NCBI RefSeq assembly: GCF_002920575.1
Contig: NZ_PQSQ01000006.1
Coordinates: forward strand, 83,905-147,904
Source: Streptomyces sp. Ru73
Lineage (GTDB): Bacteria; Actinomycetota; Actinomycetes; Streptomycetales; Streptomycetaceae
Direction: 5' to 3'
DNA: 64,000 nt
This document shows positions 33,696 to 42,671 of the stretch, piece by piece (position 1 is the stretch's first letter; each line of letters starts with the position of its first letter). Made by a program: the position numbers and the translations under genes. Under the pieces are notes generated by a model, which searched no databases, was not told where the DNA came from, and worked only from the letters and a program-made list of their open reading frames with translations.

Positions 33696-35338
33696 TTGAC
33701 GAAACCACCCCGGTGCTGTACCGCGCCGCCCACATCGTCAGCCAGCGCACGGCCGGCACCGGCGGCCCGGACGGCGCCCCGGAGCCCGAGGGCTTCGCCG
33801 TCGCCGACGGCCGGATACGCGCCACCGGACCGATCGCCGCGCTGCGGGACCGCTTCCCCGACGCCCCCGAGGTCGACTTCGGCGACGCCACGGTGATCCC
33901 CGGCCTCAACGACGCGCACATCCACCTCGCGATGGCCGCCACCGACCTGCTCCACCTGGACCTGTCGGCCGCCGCGGTGGCCACGGCCGACGCGCTGCTG
34001 GCCGCCGTCACCGCCGAGGCGGCCCGCACGCCGGCGGGGGAGTGGGTGCGCGGCAGCCGGTACGACGACGTCAAGACCGGCCGGATCACCCGCCGGGAGC
34101 TGGACCACGCGGCCCCCGGCAACCCGGTGCTCGTCGTGCACGTCGCCGGGCACTGGGGCGTCGCCAACTCCGCCGCGCTGCGCGCCCTCGGCATCGACGA
34201 GGACACCCCGGCACCGGACGGCGGCGACTTCGGCCGCGACGCGGACGGCCGCCTCGACGGCCGGCTGATCGAACGCGCCCTGATGAACGTCGTCTACCCG
34301 GCCACCGCACGCGGCGACTCACCGATCGCGCCCAGCTCGCCCGAGGACCGGCTGCGCGGCCTGCTGCGCGCCCAGGAGCTGTGGCACGCGGCCGGGCTCA
34401 CCTCGATCTGCGACGCACTGATCGCCCCGGACGACATCGTGCTGCTGCGCACCGCCCGTGGCCAGGGCCGGCTGACGCTCCGTACGGGCATGCTGCTGTC
34501 CATCGACCACTACGCCAAGGCACGGGTGCTCGGCGTCGGCAGCGGCTTCGGCGACGACCTGCTGCGGTTCGTCGGCGTCAAGGCGTTCCTGGACGGCGCG
34601 ATCGGCGGCCGGACCTGCCTGCTGGCCGAGCCGTACGCGGATCCCGAGTGCGGCGGGCACGGCATCCAGACCACCTCCACCGAGGAACTGACCGCGCAGG
34701 TCCGCCAGGTGCACGCGGACGGCAACCGGATCGGCGTGCACGCCAACGGTGACGCCGCGATCCGCCTCGTCCTGGACGCCTTCGAGGCGGCACAGCGCGA
34801 GCTGCCGCGCCCCGGACTGCGCCACCGCATCGAGCACTGCACGCTCATCGACGACGCGATCCTCGCCCGGATGAAGGCGCTGGACGCCATCGCCGTACCG
34901 TTCGCCGGGTACGCCGGCTACCACGGCGCGGCGCTGAACACCTGGTACGGCCCGGAGCGCACGGAGCGGATGTTCGCGCACCGCTCCTTCCTCGACGCGG
35001 GCGTCACCGTCGCCGGCTCCTCCGACTACCCCTGCGGTCCCTACGAACCGCTGCTCGGCCTGCAGTCGATGGTCACCCGCGAGGGCATCGAGGACGGCGC
35101 GAAGGTCGGCCCGTCCCAGCGCGTCACCGCCGCCGAGGCGCTGCGGATCTTCACCCTCGGCTCGGCCGAGGCGGAGGGCACGGCACACCACAAGGGCCGG
35201 ATCGCCGCCGGCCACCTCGCCGACTTCACCGTCCTCGGCGAGAACCCGCTGACCGCCGACCCGCACGGCATCGCCGCCATCCCGGTACGCGCGACCTATG
35301 CGGGCGGACGGTGCGTGCACGAGGAGGCCACCCGATGA
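33692..35338 (+). CDS. YtcJ-type amidohydrolase (Amidohydro_3)
   Basis: The 548-residue product has the metal-dependent hydrolase layout: DAHIHLAMA (HxH), a central FVGVKAFLDGAIGGRTC, HANGDAAIR, HRIEHCT and SSDYPCGPYEP (catalytic Asp). This is the YtcJ/exoenzyme-regulatory AepA group, which hydrolyses amide, lactam or ester bonds. It has no signal peptide, so it is cytoplasmic. The start is GTG 33692 with AAGGAGG at 33681-33687; it overlaps the symporter stop, and its own stop overlaps the next start. Confidence 0.88.
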   Translation: MIDETTPVLYRAAHIVSQRTAGTGGPDGAPEPEGFAVADGRIRATGPIAALRDRFPDAPEVDFGDATVIPGLNDAHIHLAMAATDLLHLDLSAAAVATADALLAAVTAEAARTPAGEWVRGSRYDDVKTGRITRRELDHAAPGNPVLVVHVAGHWGVANSAALRALGIDEDTPAPDGGDFGRDADGRLDGRLIERALMNVVYPATARGDSPIAPSSPEDRLRGLLRAQELWHAAGLTSICDALIAPDDIVLLRTARGQGRLTLRTGMLLSIDHYAKARVLGVGSGFGDDLLRFVGVKAFLDGAIGGRTCLLAEPYADPECGGHGIQTTSTEELTAQVRQVHADGNRIGVHANGDAAIRLVLDAFEAAQRELPRPGLRHRIEHCTLIDDAILARMKALDAIAVPFAGYAGYHGAALNTWYGPERTERMFAHRSFLDAGVTVAGSSDYPCGPYEPLLGLQSMVTREGIEDGAKVGPSQRVTAAEALRIFTLGSAEAEGTAHHKGRIAAGHLADFTVLGENPLTADPHGIAAIPVRATYAGGRCVHEEATR

Positions 35339-37662
35339 CAGGGGCCGATACCGCCACCACCTTCGAGGTGCCGGGCCTGACCGCGCCCGTGGAGATCCTG
35401 GTCGACCGCTGGGGCGTCCCGCACCTGTACGCCGCCTCGCGCGAGGACCTCTTCCTCGCGCAGGGGTTCAACGCGGCCCGCGACCGGCTCTTCCAGATCG
35501 ACCTGTGGCGGCGGCGCGGACTCGGCCTGCTGGCCGAGGTGTTCGGGCCCGAGTACGCCGAACACGACCGCGCGGCCCGGCTGTTCCTCTACCGCGGCGA
35601 CATGGCGGCCGAGTGGGAGTCGTACGGCCCGGACACCGAACGGGTCACCACCGCCTTCGTGCACGGCATCAACGCCTTCGTCACGCTCTGCCGCGAGCAA
35701 CGCCAGTACCTCCCGCCGGAGTTCCAGCTGCTGGATTACGCACCGGCGTACTGGGAGCCCGCCGACGTCGCCCGCATCCGCAGCCACGGACTCCACTACA
35801 ACCTGCACGACGAGGTCGCACGGGCGCTGACGCTCAGGGACTTCGGACCCGAGGTGGAGGAGCTGCGCAAGGCCCGCGAGCCCGCCCACGCGCTGCGCGT
35901 GCCCGAGGGACTGGACCTCTCCGTCCTCCCCGACGACGTGCTGCGCGTGTACCGGATGGCGACCACCCCGCCGTGGGCGCCGAAGGCCCCGCGTCAGGGC
36001 ATCGACGGCAGCAACAACTGGGTGCTCGCCCCGTCCCGCACCGCCACCGGCCGCCCGCTGCTGGCCAACGACCCGCACCGGGCCGTGACCCTGCCAGCGC
36101 TGCGCTACCTCGCCCACCTCTCGGCGCCGGGACTCGACGTCATCGGCGCGGGCGAGCCGGCCCTGCCCGGCGTCTCCATCGGCCACAACGGCCATCTGGC
36201 CTTCGGCCTCACGATCTTCCCCATCGACCAGGAGGACCTGTACGTCTACCGCACCGACCCGGCCGACCCCAAGCGGTACGCGTACGGGGACGGCTGGGAG
36301 GCGATGACCAAGGTCACCGAGACCATTCCGGTGCGTGGCAGCGAGCCCGTCACCACCGACCTGTGGTTCACCCGGCACGGTCCCGTCATCGACGAACGCC
36401 CGGACCGCGCCGCGGCGTTCGCCGTACGCGCCGCCTGGCTGGAGCCCGGCATGGCCCCGTACCTGGGCAGCATGGACTACATGGGCGCGACCGGTCCCGA
36501 TGCCTTCGTGGCCGCCATGGAGCGGTGGGGCGCGCCCGGTGAGAACCAGGTGTACGCGGCGCCGGACGGCACGGTCGGCTGGCGCCCCGCCGGGCGGGTC
36601 CCGGTCCGCCGCGGCTGGGACGGCACGCTGCCGGTGCCGGGCGACGGCCGCTACGAATGGGACGGCCACCACCCGGTCGGCTCGCTGCCGTCCGTACGGA
36701 ACCCCGAGGACGGCTGGTTCGCCACGGCCAACCAGCTCAACCTCCCCGGCGACTACCCGAACGCCGAACGCACCGTCACCTACGACTGGTACGCGCCCTA
36801 CCGCCACCAGCGCATCGCCGAGGCGCTGGCGGCACGCGCCGACTGGACCGTGCCGGACTGCGTGGCGCTGCAGAACGACTACGTGAGCCTGCCGGCGCGC
36901 CGCATCCAGCCGCTGCTGGCCGGGCTGACCAGCGACGACGACCGGGTCGCCGAGGGCCTCAAGCTGCTGCGGGACTGGGACGCCACGCTCGGCGCGGACT
37001 CGGCCGCTGCCGCGCTCTTCGAGATCTGGTACCGCCGCCACCTCCGCCCCGAGGTGCTGAGGCGCGCCCTCGCCCCACTGCTGCCCGCCGACCGGGTGCC
37101 CGAGGCGCTGGCCCGGGTGCTGCCCGCCGAGGACGCCACCGCCGACGCGCGGGTGGACCTCTCGCTGCTGCTGGAGCCGGGGAACCGGCTCGGCCCGGAC
37201 CCCGAGGAGGCGGTCAGCGCGGCGATCCTCGGCAGCCTGGGCCCCGCGTGGGACGAGACGGCCGCACTGCTCGGACCCGACCCCGGTACGTGGCGTTGGG
37301 GCGCGCTCCACCAGGCGCATCTCCACCACCCGCTCGCCAAGCTGCTGGGCGAGAAGGCGGGGGACTGGTCCTCGGTGGGGCCCGCACCGCGTGGCGGCAG
37401 CGGGGACACGGTCTCGGCGACCGCGTACGGGCCCGGCTTCCGGCAGTCCGGCGGCGCGAGCTTCCGGCTGGTCGTGGACGTGGGCGCGTGGGACGACTCG
37501 GTGGCGATGAGCACGCCGGGCCAGTCGGGCGACCCGGGCAGCCCGCACTACCGGGACCTGTTCGACACCTGGGCGGCGGACGGATCGTTCCCGCTGCTGT
37601 ACTCGCGCGAGCGGGTGGAGGAGCACACCACGCAGCGGATCACGCTCGTACCGGGCACGTGA
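35335..37662 (+). CDS. Penicillin acylase family Ntn amidase
   Basis: The 775-residue product belongs to the penicillin G acylase/cephalosporin acylase/acyl-homoserine-lactone acylase family. The self-cleavage point is QGID-GSNNWVLAP, making Ser226 the N-terminal nucleophile of the beta chain, followed by LLANDPHRAVTLPA and GVSIGHNGHLAFGLTIF. Family members cut amide bonds between an acyl group and an amine. Unlike most relatives it has no signal peptide, so the alpha chain is shorter and the enzyme probably works in the cytoplasm on imported substrate. GAGGAGG precedes ATG 35335. Last gene of the coupled symporter operon. Confidence 0.88.
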   Translation: MTGADTATTFEVPGLTAPVEILVDRWGVPHLYAASREDLFLAQGFNAARDRLFQIDLWRRRGLGLLAEVFGPEYAEHDRAARLFLYRGDMAAEWESYGPDTERVTTAFVHGINAFVTLCREQRQYLPPEFQLLDYAPAYWEPADVARIRSHGLHYNLHDEVARALTLRDFGPEVEELRKAREPAHALRVPEGLDLSVLPDDVLRVYRMATTPPWAPKAPRQGIDGSNNWVLAPSRTATGRPLLANDPHRAVTLPALRYLAHLSAPGLDVIGAGEPALPGVSIGHNGHLAFGLTIFPIDQEDLYVYRTDPADPKRYAYGDGWEAMTKVTETIPVRGSEPVTTDLWFTRHGPVIDERPDRAAAFAVRAAWLEPGMAPYLGSMDYMGATGPDAFVAAMERWGAPGENQVYAAPDGTVGWRPAGRVPVRRGWDGTLPVPGDGRYEWDGHHPVGSLPSVRNPEDGWFATANQLNLPGDYPNAERTVTYDWYAPYRHQRIAEALAARADWTVPDCVALQNDYVSLPARRIQPLLAGLTSDDDRVAEGLKLLRDWDATLGADSAAAALFEIWYRRHLRPEVLRRALAPLLPADRVPEALARVLPAEDATADARVDLSLLLEPGNRLGPDPEEAVSAAILGSLGPAWDETAALLGPDPGTWRWGALHQAHLHHPLAKLLGEKAGDWSSVGPAPRGGSGDTVSATAYGPGFRQSGGASFRLVVDVGAWDDSVAMSTPGQSGDPGSPHYRDLFDTWAADGSFPLLYSRERVEEHTTQRITLVPGT

Positions 37663-37671
37663 GCGCGCGGC

Positions 37672-38577
37672 CTACTCGGCCGCCGCGTCCGGCAGTTCGC
37701 CCGCGAGGTCCTGGACGAGCCCGACCAGGGCCCGCACGGCCGGGTCCGGGTCGCCGTCGCGCCAGGCCAGCCCGAGCGGCACGGCGGGCGCGTCGGCGAC
37801 CGGCAGCAGGGTGACGCCCGGCACGCCCAGGTGGCGCGCGGAGACGGGGACGAGCCCGACGCCGGCGCCGGCGGCCACGAGCGAGAGGATCGTATGCGTG
37901 TCGGGTGCCTCCTGGGCCACCTCCAGCGTCAGCCCGCGCTCCGCGAAGGTGATGCGCAGCAGCTTGCGCACCACCGAACCGCGCCCCGACGGATATCCCA
38001 CGAGCGGCACCCCGTCCAGGTCCGCCAGGCGCAGCACGTCCCGCGCGGCGAGCGGATGGCCCGCGGGCACCGCGGCGGCCAGCGGATGCCGCAGCAGCTC
38101 GACGACGCGCAGACCGGCGTCCGGCAGCGGCAGCCGGACCAGCCCGGCGTCCAGCTCGCCCAGCCGCAGCCGCCCGGCCAGCTCGCCCGCGAAGAACGGG
38201 CCGGCCACCTCCAGCCGTACGTGCGGCCGCTTCACCCTGAACTCCCGTGTGATGGCGGCCAGTTCACGGTAGGAAGTGGGTCCGCTGAAACCGAGGCGTA
38301 CGGTGCCGCTCTCGCCGGCCGCCGCGCGGTGCGCCGCCTCCTTGGCCGCGTCCAGCGAGCCCAGCGCGTCGCGGACGCCGGCCAGGAACGCCGCGCCCGC
38401 CGCGGTGAGTTCGACGCTGCGGGTGGTGCGGCGCAGCAGGGCCGTGCCCACCTCCCGCTCCAGCCGCTTGATCTGCTGGGAGAGCGGCGGCTGCGAGATG
38501 TGCAGCCGCTCGGCGGCCCGGGTGAAGCTCAGCTCCTCGGCGACGGCGACGAACGCGTGCAGGTGACGCAGCTCCAT
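37672..38577 (-). CDS. LysR family regulator
   Basis: The 301-residue product has the LysR N-terminal helix-turn-helix (MELRHLHAFVAVAEELSFTRAAERLHISQPPLSQQIKRLE) and a periplasmic-binding-like effector domain of the CatM/BenM type (VRLGFSGPTSYRELAAITREF; GVGLVPVSARHL). I chose ATG 38577 since the conserved domain starts there. It is divergent from the acyl-CoA dehydrogenase operon 200 bp away and probably regulates it. Direct repeats (38690-38750) lie in the shared control region. Confidence 0.9.
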   Translation of the reverse strand: MELRHLHAFVAVAEELSFTRAAERLHISQPPLSQQIKRLEREVGTALLRRTTRSVELTAAGAAFLAGVRDALGSLDAAKEAAHRAAAGESGTVRLGFSGPTSYRELAAITREFRVKRPHVRLEVAGPFFAGELAGRLRLGELDAGLVRLPLPDAGLRVVELLRHPLAAAVPAGHPLAARDVLRLADLDGVPLVGYPSGRGSVVRKLLRITFAERGLTLEVAQEAPDTHTILSLVAAGAGVGLVPVSARHLGVPGVTLLPVADAPAVPLGLAWRDGDPDPAVRALVGLVQDLAGELPDAAAE

Positions 38578-38689
38578 GGCGGCGACATTAGGTCGCGGCG
38601 GCGAATAAATCGATGGTCCGTTCAGTGTTAGTTGTATCACCCATCTTGCTGGTACGTTCGCCGACGCAGGACCTGCTCAGCAACGGCTC

Positions 38690-38750
38690 ACGGCACCACG
38701 AGAAGTACGGCACCACGAGGTTCACGGCACCACGAGGTTCACGGCACCAC
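38690..38750 (+). repeat. Four 17-bp direct repeats upstream of acyl-CoA dehydrogenase
   Basis: The core ACGGCACCACGAG starts at 38690, 38707, 38724 and 38741 (the last copy ends in CCC). The period is exactly 17 bp, with 4-bp links AAGT, GTTC and GTTC. It lies between the divergent LysR gene and the operon start. It could be iterated regulator sites or a leader element; no dyad lies within a unit. Confidence 0.85.
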
Positions 38751-38776
38751 CCCACCCGCACCGGAAAGGGGCACAC

Positions 38777-39928
38777 ATGGACGCCGACGTCTTCCGGGAC
38801 ATCCTGCGCACCGTACGGGACTTCGTCCGCAACGAGGTCGTGCCGCGCGAGGACGAGATCGAACGCACCGACCACGTGCCGGACGAGCTGCGCCGCGCCG
38901 CCGCCGGCATGGGACTCTTCGGCTGGTCGCTGCCGGAGGAGTACGGCGGCCTCGGCCTGGACATGCGCCAGGACGTCCGGCTCGCCTTCGAACTGGGCTG
39001 GACCACACCGGCCTTCCGCTCCCTGATGGGCACCAACAACGGCATCGCGGGCAAGGCCCTGGTCAACTCCGGCACCGAGGAGCAGCAGAAGCGCTGGCTG
39101 CCCGCGCTCGCATCCGGCGCCGCCATCGCCTCCTTCGCGCTCACCGAGGACGGTGCCGGGTCCGACCCCAGCGGCCTGCGCACCAAGGCCGTACGGGACG
39201 GCACGGGAGGCTGGGTGCTCACCGGTGCCAAGCGCTTCATCACCAACGCCGACGTGGCCGACCTCCTCGTCGTCTTCGCCCGCACCGACCCCGGCGCAGC
39301 GCCGAACAAGGGCATCTCCGCCTTCCTGGTGGAGACCGGCACGCCCGGCGTCCGCATCGGCCCGCCCGACGACACGATGGGCCAGCGCGGCGCGCACACC
39401 GCCGAGGTCTCCTTCGACGACGTACGGCTGCCCGGCCGGGCCCTGCTCGGCGAGCGCGAGAACGCCGGCTTCGGCGCCGCGATGGCCTCCCTCACCCGCG
39501 GCCGGCTGCACATCGCCGCGCTCTGCGTCGGACTCGCCTCGCGCGCGCTGGACGAGGCCGTACGGTACGCCGGAACGGCCCACCAGGGCGGCGCCCCGAT
39601 CAGCCGCTTCCAGCTCGTCCAGGAGCTGCTCGCCGACTCCTACGCCGAACTGCACGCAGGGCGCGCGATGGTGCTGGCCGCCGCCGAGGGCTTCGACGCG
39701 GGCACCGACACCCGCCTCGGCCCTTCCAGCGCCAAGCTGTTCTGCAGCGAGATGGTCTGCCGGGTCGCCGACCGGGCCGTACAGGTGCACGGCGGGACCG
39801 GCTACATGCGCGGCACCACCGCCGAACGGCTCTACCGCGACGCCCGGCTCTTCCGCATCTACGAGGGCACCAGCGAGATCCAGAAGCTCATCATCGGCAA
39901 GCAGCTGCTGCGGGAGGCGACCGTATGA
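38777..39928 (+). CDS. Acyl-CoA dehydrogenase
   Basis: The 383-residue product is a standard FAD acyl-CoA dehydrogenase forming the 2,3-enoyl-CoA. Signatures are FALTEDGAGSDPSGLRTKA, WVLTGAKRFITNADVADLL, VQVHGGTGYM and a C-terminal RIYEGTSEIQKLIIGKQLL with the catalytic-position Glu. AAAGGGG lies upstream of ATG 38777. Its stop overlaps the start of the CoA ligase (ATGA). First gene of a four-gene operon with CoA ligase, DUF35 and thiolase-like protein. Confidence 0.93.
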   Translation: MDADVFRDILRTVRDFVRNEVVPREDEIERTDHVPDELRRAAAGMGLFGWSLPEEYGGLGLDMRQDVRLAFELGWTTPAFRSLMGTNNGIAGKALVNSGTEEQQKRWLPALASGAAIASFALTEDGAGSDPSGLRTKAVRDGTGGWVLTGAKRFITNADVADLLVVFARTDPGAAPNKGISAFLVETGTPGVRIGPPDDTMGQRGAHTAEVSFDDVRLPGRALLGERENAGFGAAMASLTRGRLHIAALCVGLASRALDEAVRYAGTAHQGGAPISRFQLVQELLADSYAELHAGRAMVLAAAEGFDAGTDTRLGPSSAKLFCSEMVCRVADRAVQVHGGTGYMRGTTAERLYRDARLFRIYEGTSEIQKLIIGKQLLREATV

Positions 39929-42300
39929 CCGCCGACGGGCCGGTGCCCGACGTGGCGCCCCACCCGGCGCCCCGCGGCGAACGCGCGCCGCTCGACGCGC
40001 TGCTGCACCCGCGTTCCATCGCGGTGCTCGGCGCCTCCGACAACCCGCTCAAGCTCTCGGGCCGCCCCGTCGACCTGCTCAAGCGGTACGGCTTCACGGG
40101 CCGCGTACTGCCGGTCAACTCCCGCCGGGACACCGTCCAGGGCCTCAAGGCGTACCCCGCGCTCGACGCCATCGACGGCGACATCGACCTGGCCATGATC
40201 ATGCTGGACGCCACGCAGGCCGCCGGCGCGCTGCGGGACTGCGCCCGGCGCGGCATCCCCGCCGCCATCGTCGGCGCCGCGGGCTTCGCCGAGACCGGCG
40301 AGAGCGGCGCGGCCCTCCAGCGCGAACTGGCGGCCGCCGTCCGGGAGACCGGCATCCGCGTCCTCGGCCCCAACTGCCTCGGCCTGATGAGCCTGCGCGA
40401 CCGTGCCCTGCCCACCTTCACCTCGGCGCTCGACGGCGACCGGGAACTCCTCGCGGGGCCCGTCGCGTTCCTCAGCCAGAGCGGTGCGTTCGGGACGTTC
40501 ATCTTCAGCACCGCCCAGCAGGACGGCATCGGCTTCTCGCACTACGTCAACACCGGCAACGAGCTGGACATCTCCGTCGCCGAGCTGCTCGACGTGCTCG
40601 CGGGGACGGACGAGGCCCAGGTCCTGCTGGCGTATCTGGAGGGCGTCCCGGACGGGCGGCTGCTGCTGCGGGCCGCGCGCCGCGCGCACGCGGCCGGGAA
40701 GCCGCTGGTCGCGGTGAAGGTCGGCCGCTCCGAGGCCGGCGCGCGGGCCGCCCACTCCCACACCGCCTCGCTCGCGGGCGAGGACCGGGTCTTCGACGGC
40801 GCCGCCCGGCAGTACGGCATCGTCCGCGTCGCCGGGATGGAACCCCTGCTGGACGCCGCCCAGGTGTTCGCCGCCGGGCGCCGCACGAAGGGCCGCCGCC
40901 TCACCACACTCTCGCTCTCCGGCGGCGCGGGCGTCCTGATGGCCGACGAGGCCGGCGCGCACGGTATCGAGGTCGCGCCCTGGGAGCCGGAGTGGCAGCG
41001 GGAAATGGCCGCCGCCATCCCGCCGTTCGGCTCGCCCCGCAACCCCGTCGACCTCACCGCCGCGCTCGTCAGCGACCCGGACATCCTGCGCAGGGGCCTC
41101 GCGGTCGCCCTCCGGCACCCCGGCACGGACATGATCGCCGTACTCCTCGGCAACGCCGACGCGCACGCCGACCGGCTGACGGCCACCCTCGACGAGGCGT
41201 ACCGGGCCACCGACCGGCCGCTGGCCGTCGTCTGGACCGGTGGCGACGGCCGGGCCCGGCGCCGCCTCCGGGAGCGGGGCATTCCCTGCTACACCGACCC
41301 CGGACGGGCCGCCGCCGCGCTCGGCCGGCTCGCCGACTTCAGCCTCCGCCCGCCGCTGCCCACCCGGGTGCGCCCGTCGGGGATCGACACCGCCGCGGCC
41401 CGCGAGGTGATCGCTCACGCCCGGCAGCAGGGCCGCACCCGGCTGGACGAGGCCGAGTCGGCACGGCTGGTCGCGGCGTACGGGCTGCGCTGCGCGGAGT
41501 CCGTGGCGGTGGCGGACGCCGAGGAGGCGGTCGCGGCGGCCGCCCGGCTCGGCGGCGGCCCGGTCGCCGTCAAGCTGCTCTCCGCCGACGTCGCCCACAA
41601 GAGCGAACTGGGCGGTGTGCGGCTCGGCGTGACCGGCGCGGACGCCGTGCGCGCCGCCGCGCAGGACGTCCTGCGCGCCGCCGGACGCGCCGGGATCACC
41701 GGCGCCCGGCTCCTCGTCCAGCGGATGGCCGCCGTGGACGGCGCGGTGGAACTGATCCTCGGCATCAAGCACGACCCGGCGTTCGGGCCCGTCGTCATCG
41801 CGGGCTTCGGCGGCGTCCTGGTCGACGTGCTCGACGACAGCCGGGTTGCCGTCGCGCCCGTCGACCCGCCGGGTGCCCGCAGACTCCTCCGCACGCTGCG
41901 CGCCGCGCCGGTCCTGGACGGGGTGCGCGGGGCCGCGCCGCGCGACCTCGACGCCGCGGCGGACGCGGTGCACCGCCTCTCCTGGCTCGCCGAGGACCTC
42001 GCGGACGAACTGGCCGAACTGGACGTGAACCCGCTGCTGCTCGGGCCGGCGGGCGAGGGCGCGACGGCGGTCGACTGCCTCGCGGTACTCACCCCCGAGG
42101 GCGCCGAGAACCCCGACGGCCCCGACGGCCCCGACGGCACTGCCGTACCGGCCGACGGACCGTACGCACCGACCGCAGGGCCGTCCGCCTCAGCCGACGG
42201 ACTAGCCGTCTCACCCGACGGACCGCCCGCACCGATCCCAGAGCCGTCCGCCTCCCCGGACGGACCGTCCGCACCCACCGACGATCAGGACCCCGCATGA
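39925..42300 (+). CDS. ADP-forming acyl-CoA synthetase (acetate-CoA ligase type)
   Basis: The 791-residue product is a fused ADP-forming acyl-CoA synthetase: CoA-binding domain (RSIAVLGASDNPLKLSGRP), ligase domain (VLGPNCLGLM; FLSQSGAFGTF; HSHTASLAGEDRVFDGA) and a C-terminal ATP-grasp domain (GGGPVAVKLLSADVAHKSEL; VIAGFGGVLVDVL; LDVNPLLLGP). It activates a short organic acid to its CoA thioester. The last 65 or so residues are a Pro/Asp/Ser-rich repetitive tail (DGPDGPDG, SADGLAVSPDGP) not expected for the family. Overlaps by ATGA at both ends show strict coupling within the operon. Confidence 0.9.
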   Translation: MTADGPVPDVAPHPAPRGERAPLDALLHPRSIAVLGASDNPLKLSGRPVDLLKRYGFTGRVLPVNSRRDTVQGLKAYPALDAIDGDIDLAMIMLDATQAAGALRDCARRGIPAAIVGAAGFAETGESGAALQRELAAAVRETGIRVLGPNCLGLMSLRDRALPTFTSALDGDRELLAGPVAFLSQSGAFGTFIFSTAQQDGIGFSHYVNTGNELDISVAELLDVLAGTDEAQVLLAYLEGVPDGRLLLRAARRAHAAGKPLVAVKVGRSEAGARAAHSHTASLAGEDRVFDGAARQYGIVRVAGMEPLLDAAQVFAAGRRTKGRRLTTLSLSGGAGVLMADEAGAHGIEVAPWEPEWQREMAAAIPPFGSPRNPVDLTAALVSDPDILRRGLAVALRHPGTDMIAVLLGNADAHADRLTATLDEAYRATDRPLAVVWTGGDGRARRRLRERGIPCYTDPGRAAAALGRLADFSLRPPLPTRVRPSGIDTAAAREVIAHARQQGRTRLDEAESARLVAAYGLRCAESVAVADAEEAVAAAARLGGGPVAVKLLSADVAHKSELGGVRLGVTGADAVRAAAQDVLRAAGRAGITGARLLVQRMAAVDGAVELILGIKHDPAFGPVVIAGFGGVLVDVLDDSRVAVAPVDPPGARRLLRTLRAAPVLDGVRGAAPRDLDAAADAVHRLSWLAEDLADELAELDVNPLLLGPAGEGATAVDCLAVLTPEGAENPDGPDGPDGTAVPADGPYAPTAGPSASADGLAVSPDGPPAPIPEPSASPDGPSAPTDDQDPA

Positions 42301-42671
42301 GTGAGCCGACCGCCGCCGCGCCCGCGCGTGCCTACCGCGCGGGCCTCGACCGCGGCGAACTCCGCTACCAGCGCTGCGACGCCTGCCTGCGGACCGTCTT
42401 CCCGCCCCGCGTGCTCTGCCCGGAGTGCGGCGCGCAGGAGCTGTCCTGGGAGCGCAGCGCGGGCCGCGGCACCGTCTACGCGGCCACCGTCGTCCGCGCC
42501 CGGGACGGCGCGCGCGGCGTCGTCCTGGTCGACCTGGACGAGGGCTTCCGGATGATGTCGCGGGTGGACGGCACCGACCCCGCCGACGTGCCGATCGGCA
42601 CCACCGTACGGTTCACCACCGCCGACGAGGGCGGCGAACCGGTGGCCGTCTTCGTGAAGGAGGCGCGGTGA
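42297..42671 (+). CDS. DUF35 OB-fold/zinc-ribbon partner protein
   Basis: The 124-residue product has a rubredoxin-like zinc ribbon (CDACLRTVFPP, then LCPECG) and an OB-fold tail (GRGTVYAATVVRARDG; GTTVRFTTADEGGEPV). DUF35 proteins bind acyl-CoA and work as obligate partners of the thiolase-like or aldolase protein encoded next door, which follows with a GTGA overlap. This pairing is known from steroid side-chain retroaldolases (Ltp2 with ChsH2 DUF35 domain) and acetoacetyl-CoA synthesis complexes. Confidence 0.9.
   Translation: MSEPTAAAPARAYRAGLDRGELRYQRCDACLRTVFPPRVLCPECGAQELSWERSAGRGTVYAATVVRARDGARGVVLVDLDEGFRMMSRVDGTDPADVPIGTTVRFTTADEGGEPVAVFVKEAR

Noticed and set aside
38690..38750. 17-bp repeats as a CRISPR or origin iteron set
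   Set aside because: Spacers are only 4 bp and no replication or cas gene is near; a regulatory role is more likely.
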